64,000 nt of DNA, taken from positions 3,782,001 to 3,846,000 of the forward strand of contig JAFEKR010000001.1 of assembly GCA_019022495.1 (NCBI GenBank), read 5' to 3'. Each line of letters starts with the position of its first letter. Within the stretch, counting starts at the first letter, position 1. The translations under genes were made by a program, and so were the position numbers. Below are positions 34,831-47,434 of this stretch, one piece after another. The stretch comes from Epichloe hybrida. Its lineage: Eukaryota > Ascomycota > Sordariomycetes > Hypocreales > Clavicipitaceae. The notes beneath the pieces were generated by a model, which was not told the DNA's origin, ran no database searches, and saw only the letters and a list, made by a program, of their open reading frames with translations.

Positions 34831-35845
34831 ATCTTGTTATTAGCTTGTGATGAAGCCGGCCGGCAATGGGCAGGGAACTAGTGCATTTCAACCAATCAAC
34901 CAGAGTAAATATAAGAAACCTTGTGAGACCTTGACACTGGTGCCCGTCGAAATTCGCAGTTTTTTTTGCCGTATTCCAGGGGCAAAGACATAGCTCCATC
35001 CGTGATACTGCAACCGATGATGGAGGTTATAGGGAGTAAGTAACCCGGCTCGTTTAGCGTCAGACCATCGTAGGATGTTCGGAAAATAGTGATGGTAAAA
35101 GGCTTCACACGTAAGTCACGATCTGCCTACAAATGAGGGCGGGCATACCCTTGTAGAAAGCGGCTCGGTGATGTTTCGCTGCGCTGTTACGTCTGAGCAC
35201 TGTTTTATATTTTTGCGCCTGCCCGTTTTCCATTCGATATCTGGATACGCCTGCAGCTAGTCAGGCAACGCTGCAACGACAGCCTGCTCAGTTTCGAGGT
35301 CTTGTTCGACAACCCGTTGTACCGCCGGGTCACTTGTATCAGCTGTTGCTGACTAGTAGCCGAGGTATGGATGGCATACTAACTTTTGTACTTTTGAAGG
35401 CTAGCAATTTGTTCCACGTAATTCTATCGGCCTCAAAAGCCCCGCCGTGGGTGAAAGCTAGCAACTCGGGGCAGCGTTAAGTGCCATAAGCCTTTGTGCC
35501 ATAACACACTGCCCCAGCGCGAACAATTGGCCCTGTCGTGGGCTTAATCATTGGGAGCAAGTTCGCTCACGCACTAGTACGCACTTACATCACTGGAGGT
35601 CCAGTTCTTTTACTTTTACCTGACTGGGCTAGACGATCTGCTACGAAGACCGCTGTTGGGGGCGGCTAGCCCACGTGACGGGGTGGGAGGGCGAATTAGA
35701 AAGCGGATGCGCGGACAGCGACACACGGAATACACATCTTCATCGCCTTGCATAGTAAAGACACCCAGCGATGGCCAAATCTTGCGACTGCCGAGACGTA
35801 CGCAGGTGTCACCATGATGGATTTGAATACCCATATCCCAAAGCC
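34831..35845. other. Intergenic; one weak minus-strand frame at 34896-35108
   Basis: No strong gene. A 70-codon minus-strand frame from ATG 35108 reads MKPFTITIFRTSYDGLTLNE and later SITDGAMSLPLEYGKK. It looks protein-like but has no recognised family and no upstream exon I can support. The remainder to 35845 holds only short frames and is the likely promoter region of the kinase gene. Confidence 0.3.
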
Positions 35846-36783
35846 ATGTCCGACAGACTGGTGAGCGCTAAACAGCCCCTCTCTCCGAGCAGCAGGCAGC
35901 CCCAATCCGTCTAACCAGGGCTCAATAGGATCGTTGCTTGACGTTCGGAGCTACTGCGATTATCGAGATTCTGCCGCCTGGCAATCTGGTGAAGAAGTCG
36001 CCGCATCCATTTCTGTGTTCTAGCGAGAGGCATCGCCAAGTTAGCCAACTCATGCGTGAAGTCCTCATCTACAAACGACTGCAGGCTCACCGACGACTGA
36101 TCAAGATGATAAGCTATTCATGTTCCGCCGACGAGATAGATGGCTACGTGATATTCGAGTATATGCGAGTCGGCAGCCTCGAAGCCTATCTTGCCTCTGA
36201 CGCCGTGATCACACAGTCGCAACAGCTGGACTGGTGTCTTCAAGCCACCGAGGGTATTGCGTTTCTTCACAGCTCTGGCGTCATTCATGGCGATATCAAA
36301 CCAGAAAACATGGTTCTCGACGACAACATGTGCGTACGAATCATTGATTTCTCTGGATCTTCTATCGATGATCTTCCGCCGCTTTGTCTGGAGAGCACAA
36401 GGTACTTCTTGCCGCGCCCTGAGCCGACCTGTAACGTACAGACCGATATTTTTGCTTTGGGGTCTTCCATCTATCATATCATGCAGCGTGCGCCCCCATT
36501 CAAAGAGCTTGATACCGATGAGATAGAGGAGCGCTACAAGCGACAAGATTTTCCAGAGCTTACAAACGTGTTTTGTGGAAGCATCATTGCAGGGTGCTGG
36601 AGGCAACAGATGGAATCTGCCAACGCCACTCTCGCTCTTCTCCAAGCACACCGGCAGAGATCAATACTCGTTTGGTTTTCAGGTCGCTTACATGGCGTGC
36701 TGCGATCTCTTTACCAAGGATGGGCTGGGATCTTGCTACGTTTTCGCTCTGGATTTCTATGGGGCTTAGGACGGCTGGTTTGA
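35846..36783 (+). CDS. Fungal protein kinase-like protein, two exons
   Basis: Exon 1 is only 15 bases (ATG 35846, MSDRL). Intron 35861-35928 has a GTGAGC donor, CTAAC branch and AATAG acceptor, and exon 2 runs 35929-36783 in frame, giving about 289 residues. Visible kinase features are a short N-lobe with LVKKSPH (candidate ATP-binding Lys), an E-rich helix (MREVLIYKRLQ), the hinge FEYMRVGSLEAYL, the catalytic loop VIHGDIKPENMVLDD, a DFSG in place of DFG, and TDIFALGSSIYHIM in the C-lobe. HGD replaces HRD. The glycine loop is poorly formed. These traits are common in the expanded fungal kinase-like group, so activity is uncertain. After about residue 245 the sequence no longer looks kinase-like, so an unrecognised intron or frameshift near the 3' end is possible. 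Confidence 0.82.
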
Positions 36784-36858
36784 CTTTTGAACTCAGAACT
36801 ATATCTCTGCCGAATGTCGGACAGAAAGTATTGGATGATGCTGCGTTTCTAGCTTCTA

Positions 36859-37053
36859 TCAAGTTCTAGAATAACCCTCGTCTCTATGGGTAGGACAATC
36901 CATCACCTGCTTCGACGATCCCATTTCGTTGCGCGTAGGATCCGCACAATCCGAACCCCTCGCGATGGCCTCTGGGCAGCGGGTCACGCTGAATGTCTGC
37001 TCAAGCCTGCACCCACATGTGTAAATCTTGAGCGACACGTTCTTCTTGCACAT
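36859..37053 (-). CDS. Small cysteine-rich protein of unknown function
   Basis: 64 residues from ATG 37053, beginning MCKKNVSLKIYTCGC. Cysteines at 2, 13, 15, 26, 36 and 53 and a CPTH near the end resemble small fungal proteins with a zinc-binding or RING-like Cys pattern. No signal peptide is present, so it is probably intracellular. Upstream on the same strand an intron-like sequence (GTAAGT donor, CTGAC branch, AATAG acceptor ending just before the ATG) suggests a spliced 5' leader or an extra exon. It converges on the kinase gene and leaves about 75 bases between the two stops. Confidence 0.45.
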   Translation of the reverse strand: MCKKNVSLKIYTCGCRLEQTFSVTRCPEAIARGSDCADPTRNEMGSSKQVMDCPTHRDEGYSRT

Positions 37054-37249
37054 GTTCTATTACTTCACAGTCAGCGAAATGCATCATCTCGGTACTGGTA
37101 ATATCATAATACTTACTTGTGAGACTGATAGCCGTATGAGGTAGATCTGTCATGCGAACTATTGATGACATGGAGAAGAAAGGGAGGCCTTGTCTAACTA
37201 TCGGGAAACACAACTTTATAGGAAACCCATGTGAGCCAGCGATGCGGGG

Positions 37250-37668
37250 TCACGCACTGCTGAAAGGATGATTTGGGCTGAGGGCCAGTAATAATTCATC
37301 TACAACCGCCGGTCTTGCCTGCCAAGTGGTTGGAATCATATTGGTGATGCTGCATGCGGGGTAGCTTGCAGCCACTTTCATCAGGAGAGGATTGCATGCC
37401 GCGCAATAGTTCATACACTTGTAGAATATTTCAGGCAGAAAGATTGCAGTCTGCAGGTTTCTGCTTCTTTGCGGTGCTACGTGCGCTTGTTGATCGTTGC
37501 CACGACTGAGAAGAGCCTTTTCCACTGGAGCGTGGTGACGATAAGGTAGTTAGGGATCGGCCTTTCGAAACAACATCTGAGTTCGGCAAGAAGTATGGTG
37601 AGATGTCTACAAGCCTTATTAGCTGCGCTAATGGCTAGGTAGCTCGTGGCTAGTGTACACTGTCTCAC
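37250..37668 (-). CDS. Possible minus-strand gene remnant, weak support
   Basis: Two overlapping open stretches in different frames read like protein: LATSYLAISAANKACRHLTI (37668-37477) and NLQTAIFLPEIFYKCMNY with a Cys-containing continuation (37525-37250). Neither has a convincing ATG and I find no clear intron joining them. Composition is normal. The promoter side is where the Mutator-like element inserted, 69 bases away. Confidence 0.25.
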
Positions 37669-37745
37669 GTGGCTATCATCGTTAAGAGCATAGCTTCCAC
37701 GGATACAGAAATTCCATATTATTAATACGCATGTTTGATTGACTC

Positions 37746-37797
37746 GAGCGTTGCTATTCGGAGCTGTGTTTTCTTGCTACTCGGCGCTGTACCCACA
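37746..37797 (+). repeat. Left terminal inverted repeat of the Mutator-like element
   Basis: 52 bases matching 47374-47425 in inverse orientation. Immediately inside, the two ends differ (ATGTGATACGGCC here, TAAGGATTTGTCC at the right), so each end can be told apart in derivatives. Confidence 0.93.
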
Positions 37798-38099
37798 ATG
37801 TGATACGGCCACATCCCACATCCCACGCCCCGCCACTAAATTTGTGTGACACTCCCTGGTAAAAAAAATAGTCGGGCCTATTGCCCCTACCTGCCGCACC
37901 TTTAGGTAGCTTGCATTAGTGGCTACCTACTAATTCTCCTAGGCGTAACTAACCTTCTTCCTTTAATATTACTACTTTTATTAGTTATGCTACTATATTT
38001 ATTAATATTACTACTAAAGCATTGAATTCTATTGCGAAAATATCTAATCTTATGTAGTATATTCGATTTTATAATAATTTTATTATTCTATATAGTATA

Positions 38100-40020
38100 G
38101 ACTATAATATACTTGTTAAAAGTAACTAAATAACTATAATCCTACTACTACCCCCCTTACTATAATTTAATACCTTTAATAAACTCTATAACTTCTTATA
38201 ATAATAGGGCTACTCTTATAGCTATGCCTTTACTAAGAAGTCTAGTAGTAATTATTAACTAATCCGCGGAGAGCGCGCTATAGTAAATGTTCTAATCTGT
38301 TATGACTATAGCAAGCGAAGACCTTCTAAATCTTAAGGCATTTGTGTAACTAGCACCTAGCTCTATAATTACCTATTTAAGCTCTAGGTAAAATATAGTA
38401 TAAGAATGTATAACTCTTAGCTATACACTATTTAAGTTGCTTATTATAATTACCCTTAATCTATTAGCCCTAATAGTTACACTCTTTATTAGCAATGTAT
38501 AGTAGCTTATAGGGCATTACTATAAGAGATTATATAACTACAAGGCATTCCTGCCTGTGAGGCCTATTGATTACTTTAAATTAAGTTCCCTAACTTAGTA
38601 GCTATAATTAAAGATATCTATAATAACTATTAACAGATCTGAATTAAGGCTCTTAACGGGCTTATAGGCACATAGCGATTTGTGTAGTCTTTGATTAATA
38701 GTGGCTACCCTTATAGGATTGATCTTAACCCTAATAATCAGCTATGATTAGCCTTCTAGACCACCCGCGAATGCATTGATAAATGGAAGATTTACTCCTA
38801 TATTATTGGCATTAATAATACATATAAAACAAATAGCTTTAGACTTTATATAATAGTAGTAACTACTATTACTAATTAGAATATAGTTATAAACCTTAGC
38901 TTTAGGCTTTTATTATTTAAAATAGAGGAAAGCTATGAGTGGCTGCTTACGATATTTAATGTAGTCTGCGATGAACACCACATTCCCTCCCCTTATGTTA
39001 TTATTATAGACTATGAGATTATGTTAAAAAACGCCCTTTAGATAATCTTTCCTAAAGCATAGTAGTAGCTCTGTGTGTGGTATATTCTCGTAAGGGTTTA
39101 GGCTTGAATTCTTTGTGATTAGAAGGATGTTGAAGGCGCTGAACCCTCTTCTACAGACCTTAATAATAATAATTACAACGCCTTTAATAATAGCCCTGTA
39201 AGGCTTTTTAAGGTATTTAAGCTACTAATATATAATAGTAAGGTCGCTTCCTTTAATGCTATTTAGCAGAGGATAAAGGATATATATAATCTATAGTAAA
39301 AGAATATTATAGAGTATATAAGGGACTAGTAGCTTCCTTAGTATAAGTAATAGGCGCTTTATTTTACGTTATTATACTATAATTTCAGGTAATATACTAA
39401 TAGTCTAACTAAATTATCTTATCAGAATCTAAAGTCTTATATTATTATAGGTATTAGTGATCTTCTTTATCTTTTCCTTATAGTAATGCATATACTAAAG
39501 GATATATATGATAGATATACTAGCTTGCTTGCGAAGAATGTAATAAGGTAGAAGAAGTAGTATCTTAGAAGGGATTAGCTTAGTAAGCTACTTACTAAGA
39601 TTACCTCTTCTACTATTTATCTTTTTCTTTAATAGTTTAATCTCTTAAAGGCTTTATAGTTAAGGCCGCATTTACTCCCTCCCTATGAGCAGCCTTATTA
39701 ATTTTAATAGTAATTTTTACTTCCCTACGCTTATATTATTACTAACTAAATTAAATAACACTAGACGCTCACAAGGCATGATATTTATTATCGCTAGTAG
39801 CTACAAAGCTTGCTAGTACGTTAGTAATTAACCTTACGTGTGGTTTATATGTAGTGATTATCTAACCTTTATTACTAGCCTTCTAATAATCTAATGCTTT
39901 AAATCTAAGACCCTCTTATTATTAATTACTACTATAGGCGGCCTTGTAATATAAAAAGCAATTAATTTAAACCTATAGAGTCTTAACCCTCTATTTAGAG
40001 CTCTTAATAAGGCCTTATAA
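38100..40020 (+). pseudogene. Mutator-like (MULE) transposase, RIP-inactivated
   Basis: Translation on the plus strand gives a FAR1/MULE-type protein interrupted by TAG/TAA. It has an N-terminal stretch with GYSYSYAFTKKSS and CYDYSKRRPS, and a transposase core. The core contains INNTYKTNSFRLY (position of the first catalytic Asp, here Asn), HHIPSPYVIIIDYEIMLKNAL (second Asp) and FPKA..QLCVWYI. This order is diagnostic for the MULE transposase domain. The gene would excise the element and reinsert it with a 9-bp duplication. The 3' part may continue beyond the Copia insertion at 40036. Confidence 0.8.
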
Positions 40021-40035
40021 TCCCTAAACTATTAC

Positions 40036-40293
40036 TGTTAGATGCACCAAGGTCCTGCGCAGGTAATAAATCCCGTATGAATTCGAAGTCAATGATAGAT
40101 AGATAGCTAGCTAGGAAAGAGGGAGAAGAGAGGGAAAGCCTAGATGCTAGAAAAGTGGGCGAAATCCGTATGTAGGGCACAAAAGAGGGTGGCGAATTAA
40201 TGCAGCTAATTATATCGCGTGCATCGCGCCAGACCCACAATTAGTCTGGTCTTTAGCCACGATTAAACTAATAAAGATCTAAAGGAATTAACA
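40036..40293 (-). repeat. 3' LTR of Copia family 2 copy 2
   Basis: 258 bp, TGTTAGATGCACC...GGAATTAACA on the plus strand. It is followed by the inverted polypurine tract region. Confidence 0.9.
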
Positions 40294-43200
40294 CTAGTAA
40301 TCTCTCTTTTTCCTTTATGGCCAAAGAGCTTAAAAATATAATAAAAATCAGATTAAAGGAAAGTGTACATAAGTGGATCCCTTAATAGGAATCCGCTACT
40401 CTGATTGGCTGTCGCGGCATTAGTTAATTAAATTAATCTATTATTCCTTACCTAAGCTCCCGTTTCCTAATATCACAGGTCTCTTTACCTATCCTTTAAT
40501 ACGAATTATTAATTCATTTAAATTAATTAAAGAGGAAAGTAATAAATTTAGTAATGCTTTTGTCATTATATTTGCCAGATTATTGTTACTATTAATTCAC
40601 CTAACTTCGTAGATCTTATACCTTTTATATAATTAACAAAGAGCTATAATATTAATTATTAGTCTTTTCTCCTTTATAGTTCCTAGCTTTATAAGACATT
40701 TATATAATAAAAAAGAATTAGTATAGAGAATCATAGGAATTCAAGGCATCTTTAATTAGTCCGTGATCTAATATAGAGTTGTGGAAATCGCATAGGCAAT
40801 ATCTGCGCCTTAAACTATGCTATATAACTCAGAGGCAAGCACGCTATAAGTAACTCTCTTGCTCTTTATTAAGCTATACGTAATAATGTTACCTTTCATA
40901 ATAAAGGTATTGTCATCTTGCATTATCTCGTTACTAATCACAATCACATATTTAATCTATAAGCTCAAATCCTTGTTATTAGCAAGCAATCCATCTATAA
41001 ACACAAAGAGCTTTACCTCTTTAAGAACCAAAGGAATATATTATAGTCCACGTTATTAATTCTTAATCTGCTATTTAAGGCGTTTATTAAGGTATATAAT
41101 ATCTTCCCTAAAGGGTTCTTAGTGTTAAGCTATAATTAATAGGTTATATAAAGCCTTTAGTTAACACATAGTTATAATATAGCTTCCTCGCGCTTATTAC
41201 TCTACATAATCTTGCTTTACTATTAAGAATTAAGGATTAACTTTCTTAATCTTCTAACTCTAACCTTTCTAGGTTAAGATTAGTAAATTATTAGTGTTCT
41301 AGGTTAAGATACAGCCATTAAAGATAAGGGGGTTCTTAGCGGTTAATTATTGCTTTTCTTTAGCTATAAAATTAGCCTTCTAGAGCTCTTTCTCTTCTTT
41401 TTAGAAGAAGTTATTGTCGCTTAGGCCTAATGTATTATTAGTTTGTATTCTAATAATACTAAAGAGATTCTTATTATTTAGGGCTATAATTAATAAGCAG
41501 GGATTGTAGGTTAAGGTTATTATATTAAGGTTATCCCTATAGTAACGGAAGTACATTACCTACTAGTAAGTTCTAGCCTCTGTAATCCCGTAAAGAGGTC
41601 TAATTAATTCAATTATAGTCCCTTCTAGAAAGAGATATGTAATTTGCTTTAGTAGTCTCATAATAATCAGCCTTGTTAGTATTGTGTGCGATTAAGTGTA
41701 GGCTTGTGTAATATCGCGAATCTAAAGGTAAATACCTCTTTTTCTTAATAATAAAGCAATAGCTATAATGAGTCATTGGCTTGCTTGTTGTATTGTTAGC
41801 AATTGCGTTAGGATGAATTCCTTTCCTTTGTTATTATGGCCTTATATAACAAGACAAGATTTCTTATATAGCAAGTCCATTCCTTTGCCTTTAATCTCTC
41901 TAACCATACAAGAATTGAAGATTCTGTAACCTCTATGCTTCGCTAGGTTAAACTTAATAAATTTGAACACATTACGAGCTTGTAAAGCATTAATCTTAGC
42001 TTAATTAGACTGCTTAAAGGGTTTTCCTAGGGTTATAATCCTTCTTTCTTAGTAAAGCTAAAGGGCAAGGTTTTAATTAGCCTTCTCCTTTGCTATAAGG
42101 AATACTATACTTAGTATCCCTCTAGTTATAATCTCTTAAATAAAGGCCTCCTCTTAATCTTTATTTATAAGTATATAGAGCTAAACTAGGCTAATATCCT
42201 TCTTAGGGCTATAAGGTCTTCTTTTCCTTACTTTTATTCCTTTAGGGTATAGTAATAAGTCTTTAACTTAATAGCTTCCCCTTAGGGCCTTTTAGGCTTT
42301 ATAAGCCTCTTTATTAGACTTTCTTACACTTATAAATTACACTATAAGGGCCTTTCTTAGTCTCCCTTGCTTTCTCTTAGCTAGTGTTTACTACTCTTTA
42401 CTATTTTCTATTAGAGAATCTCTTTTATTAGTAGTAGTTAGTTATATAATTACTTCTTCCTTTACGTTACTAGGCTTTATCTCCTACTACTCTAGTGTAT
42501 TATAGGGCTTTATCTCCTGCTACTCCAGTCCCTTTATAATATATAGGTCTTTATAATAAGGCTTTACTACTATAGAGCAGAACTTTACTAGGCTATAGGG
42601 TATATTAATAGTATAAGTCTCTTTATTAGTAGCAAGTAGCTTATATAAGCTATACTAGCTACCTTTCTCTCTTTACATATATATATTAGCCTATAGGGGC
42701 AGCTAATATATAGGCGCTATATTAGGGCTATTCTAGGCTCTAAGGGTATCGCAAACCTGCTATAAAGCTAGAAGATATTAGACTTTATCTATTACCTTAT
42801 GAATTACCTTAGTATATTAAATAACAGAGACACTTAGCGGTAACTTATTTATTATCTGTAGGTAGCCTCTAAAGACTAGCATAGTTAGGATAATACTATT
42901 TAGGCCTATAGAGTTATTAATAGCCTTAATAGCTATTTAGAGGCGTTACTCTAGCGTAAGCTCTATTCTAATTAAGTCTATAATAATATTATAGGCTTGG
43001 CGTAGAGGTCTATAGTATCTCTTAACCTTTCTAATACTATTATAGGCTTTAATTAGTATCTTACCAGTTTTAATTAATATTAATTAAGCATAATATTTAA
43101 ACTTAGTGGAAGTGAAGTTATTGCTAGCATCATAGATAATCTAATCTAGAGGTCCGAGATAAGTATTAATCTAACATTCACGGATTATATCCTAGATATC

Positions 43201-46200
43201 TCAAGCCTTCTACTTCTTTAGATTAAGAAATTAGGCTACCTGGAATAATATTGCTAAATTAATAATATAAAGCACTAGTCAGCTATTGATTTGCATAATA
43301 TTAACAATAATCTTATAGTTAAATTCGTGGTTATCTTTAATTATAAACTTAAATCAACTAGGGGCCTTTCTATATATCTAGTAATGGTAGCAGACTTTAG
43401 TTAATTCCTTAATTGCCTGGCGCTTAACTTTGTAACTAGCTTAGTGAAGGATCTTTGTGAGTTGTTAAACGGAAGGATAACTAAGTTAATAATATAATTA
43501 ACGGATATCTCCTTCTAAAAGGTAGAAGGTAACTATTTCCTTTGCTTCTAGTAACCACTAAGGATATCCCTATTGTCGCACGATAGGTATAGTCTTGTTA
43601 CCTTAGATAAGCACGTTAGTAAGGTTATTAATCTTAACTTATATCTTATCTATATTAGTAATTAAGAAGAGAAAGGGGGTAGCTGTGTTAAGGACGTAGA
43701 ATTTAAGCTCTCTAAGTTCTATAGGCACATAAAGGATTCCTCTTATAACTGCTAATCTAGCGCTAAATATAATAATTTAGGGTTTATAAGGGGTTACCTT
43801 TAATAAAGGCATTAATCTTAATAAAACCTTTACTTATGCCTCTCCTATAGTTAACTTTCCTATAGCACTAGTATTAGGTATAATCCCTCTAAAGACCTCT
43901 TTAGAATAGTGTTCTTTAGAGATATAGTAAATTAAGCCTTTATCACACTCTTATAGCTTATAGAGCTCTTACCTAAGGAATACGTGTTAGAAGGCTTAAT
44001 TATTTAGGGTTACGAGAATATTAATATTAGTAGTATTATAGTTAGTCTATAATCTAAAGTAAAAGAATTATATAATACTTAGGTATGCTATTAATAGTAG
44101 CTCCTCTATATTATTATTATTATCTTTAGCTTCTATATAAGCTATAAGATATACTTCCTAATTCTTACCTAAGCCTTTATTAGGATTATCCTTATTCTAC
44201 CCTTTATAGGAGGTAAGGAATACTTAGAATCTCTTCTCTAAAGGGGGTATATAGTGTGTCTTACTAGCCTACTAGTAGTCTTTCTCCTTTTAATATTCTT
44301 TAGCGGAGTAATTAGAAGACTAGCAGCCGCTCTTACCGCATATAAAGTAGCGCTTAGTGCTTAGTCTAGGGCTTTACCTATAATAGCTTCCTCTGCTATA
44401 AAGGGATAATTACTATTTATACTAATAATTAGTAAATATAGCCTCTAGAGGGTCTTCTTATTAGTACTAAAGGTATTAGGAGAACTTCTTATTTAATTCT
44501 ATAATAGTAATTACCTTATAGAGGTCTCTAGTAAGACTCTTAAAGCCTATAGAGTATATATATTCTACTATCTAACATTTGGGCACACTAGCTATAGTGT
44601 TTAAGGCCTGCTTATAGAGTTTAGTATCCACTATTTTAGTAGGGTATAGGCCTCTATGGATTTTCTTAAGGGTTAATAATATAATCTTAAGGCACTTAAG
44701 CTTGCTTTTGTTAGGGTTCCTCTTAATTATACTCTTTAGCGTTATGCTACTTTATTTATAGTAATAGAATTACTAGTTGCTTTCTGTCTTAAAGCGTTAA
44801 TAGACATAACTAATTATCTCTTTATAGGAATAGTTATTCCTAAAGAGGTAATTAAGGTAGTATTACTTAGTATTACCTATTAATATAATAGGGAAAGCCT
44901 TCTAATAATGCGTTTAAGGAAGGTTAATTCTATTACACTTATTTTCAAAGAGCATAATCTTTAGTGTTAAGAAGTTATATAGCTTTCCACTATAGTAGTT
45001 ACTATTCTTATATATCTTTATAAGCTCTAAGATTTTCTTTGTAATTTAATCTTTAGAGGGGAATTACTATAAAGGCATAATTTGTTATAAATAATAGTTC
45101 ACTAGTTATTCTTAATAATGATTATCCGGATGGAGCTATTAATATAATAGGGATTATCGCAGGGGTTCTTGTGAGGGTTTAAGTAATCTCTAAGGTTAGG
45201 GAAGGTTAATTTCTAGGGTAGGTTATTAGGGCTATTAATATTAAGGCTCTAGGGGTTTAGAAGATTATAGTTATTCTTATAATCTTTCCTGTAACTAAAG
45301 GGGCATTAAGGTTTAATAAAGCACTTCCTTAAGCAATACTAGGATTAAATATCCTAGGCCTTACCTAACAAGGACGCTATAATCTTGTAAAGAATTACGT
45401 AATTCTCTAATAATATCCTTAGATACCCTTTTAAAGGTGTCTTTAGACTAGCCTTTAAAGTCTTCTTAGAATAATTCCTATAGGTTATTATCTCTCTATC
45501 CTTAATGCTTACTAAGGTTAATAAATCTTATAATCTAGTTATTAAGCTTAAGCTATATAGTAGTCTTTGGATCTAGCTTAACAGATTCTTTCTAGTTATA
45601 TAAGAATTCATAAGTAAGCTATTAAAGGCATAGGGGTAATTCATACCTTTAAGGTCTCTTAAGGGTGATAATTGGAGCCTTGCTATTACTAGTAGCCTTT
45701 GCTCTTATAGAGGGTCTAGATTTCTTTGCTATCTTTAACTATAAAAGGAATATTACTAATTTATTATTTTTACTACTAATTAAGCTTCTATGTTTACCTA
45801 TTGCTATTATAAGGTTCTTCTTTTATATTTCAGGAGTATTATCGCTTTAATAAAATCAGAAGATTATAAAAATAGGAAAAATAGAAGAAAAAGCAGCGGA
45901 AGTAGCAAAAATAGTAATAAGAATAAAGCAATAAGAATAAATTACTAGAGATAAAGAAAGTAATAGAAGTTCTAAAAGTAACTAGAAAATAATAGGAAAA
46001 GTAATAAGGGAATAATAGGAATTACCACTTCCTATTTTTTATGAAAAGGAGGGAAGGAGGTAATCTCTCTCTCTTACTAATAAGCATAGGGCGAATAGCA
46101 CTAATAATAAAGGGGGTAAAAAATAAGCCGTAAATGCTTATACAAATAGATTAAAGGTTTGTTAGATAAAGGGAATATTTATAGAGAAGTTATAGATGTA

Positions 46201-46563
46201 TTAGCTAGCTTAGCTAAGGTTGTTTAACGTTAGGTTTAAAATAAATGCCTCGTGGCAATAGATTTGGTTAGTTAGTTAGTTTTCTTATAATAGACAATAA
46301 AATCAATAATTAATAATAATATCCTAGATAGATATAATAAAGTTATATCCCTAAGCCTAAGGGTTAATAAATTAATTCCTTAGAAGCCTAATAAGCCTAT
46401 AACTAGGATTCTAGTCTCTTCCTTTAGCACACTTATATAGTTATGCCTCTCTACTGTAATAACTATTATAGTATAACAAGGGGTAGTGGTAGTAGCATCT
46501 ATAGAAATATCTCTTCTTATAATACCTAGCTTATCTATAGTTATAAAGTTAACCACTAATTAG

Positions 46564-46821
46564 TGTTAGATACACTAAGGTCCTGTGTAGGTAATAAATC
46601 CCGTATGAATTCGAAGTTAATAATAGATAGATAGCTAGCTAGGAAAGAGGGAGAAGAGAGGGAAAGCCTAGATGCTAGAAAAGTAAGCGAAATCCGTATA
46701 TAGGGCACAAAAGGGGGTGGCGAATTAATGCAGCCAATTATATCGCGTGTATTGCGCCGGACCCACAATTGGTCCGGTCTTTGGCCACGATTGAACCGAT
46801 GAAGATCCGAAGGAATCAACA
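46564..46821 (-). repeat. 5' LTR of Copia family 2 copy 2
   Basis: 258 bp, TGTTAGATACACT...GGAATCAACA. The right half is nearly unmutated (GACCCACAATTGGTCCGGTC). Confidence 0.9.
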
Positions 46822-47373
46822 ATTACCTTAACTATAGCTACTATTAACTTAAGGCTTAAGAGGCTCTAGAAGACTAAATTTAAGTATAAGGTATATAAGA
46901 ATATAAGCTAAAGTTAAAGAAGTATTATTATAATAGTTAACGTGAGGGAGGCTGCGAGGGAGGCTATGAGGGAGACCTTAAGGGAGGCCTTAAAGTTAAA
47001 GAGAGTTATAAGGAAGATTAACTTTATATGTAAGTATAAGGTAATTATGATTTGTAGTAGGATAGGTAATAGGAAGCTTCTCTCTATTATGGTCACGATT
47101 ACGGCTACGTAGCGGCTAGCATAGATAGTTAAAGAGGTTAGAAGAGGTTAGAATAATTAGTTAGGCTAGCTAAAGTGTTTATAATTAAAGAAAACACTAG
47201 AAATCGCGTTTTTAAGCGAATTCGCGAGCCTTATGCGCGTTTAATTAAAAAATCTGCTATTATTGTAATGTAATTTAAAGTGCGAGGTTAGATTCCATGA
47301 TATTACGTGTGTTTTCTACGGGAGGGTGTGGTAATCAAGCCGGCTGACCAAATGCGGCTAGGACAAATCCTTA

Positions 47374-47425
47374 TGTGGGTACAGCGCCGAGTAGCAAGAA
47401 AACACAGCTCCGAATAGCAACGCTC
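47374..47425 (-). repeat. Right terminal inverted repeat of the Mutator-like element
   Basis: Ends CAACGCTC and is followed directly by the GATTGACTC duplication. It is unmutated relative to the left repeat. Confidence 0.93.
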
Positions 47426-47434
47426 GATTGACTC

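Larger units (their letters stand above)
40036..46821 (-). mobile_element. Complete Ty1/Copia retrotransposon, family 2 copy 2, inside the Mutator-like element
   Basis: 6786 bp with 258-bp LTRs (40036-40293, 46564-46821) and a 5-bp duplication ATTAC at 40031-40035 and 46822-46826. Coding sense is minus. It is collinear in inverse with 12305-19045 through gag, protease, integrase, RT and RNase H, and shows the same saturation with stops. Both LTRs keep more CpA/TpG and CpG than the interior. Short open frames in LTRs and interior are leftovers, not genes. Confidence 0.92.
37746..47425 (+). mobile_element. Mutator-like transposon with a nested complete Copia
   Basis: 52-bp terminal inverted repeats (GAGCGTTGCTATTCGG...TACCCACA) at both ends and a perfect 9-bp target duplication GATTGACTC (37737-37745, 47426-47434) define 9680 bp. 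Subtracting the family 2 Copia at 40036-46821 and its ATTAC duplication leaves about 2.9 kb, typical for an autonomous Mutator-like element. A degraded transposase lies on the plus strand at about 38100-40000. The element inserted between a possible minus-strand gene and the gene at 47769. It is the only copy with the interior in this window; the element at 49125 is a deletion derivative. Confidence 0.93.

Noticed and set aside
45665..45850. Hydrophobic 61-codon plus-strand frame
   Set aside because: It lies antisense within the minus-sense family 2 Copia. Leu/Ile/Phe richness is produced by TpA-rich DNA.
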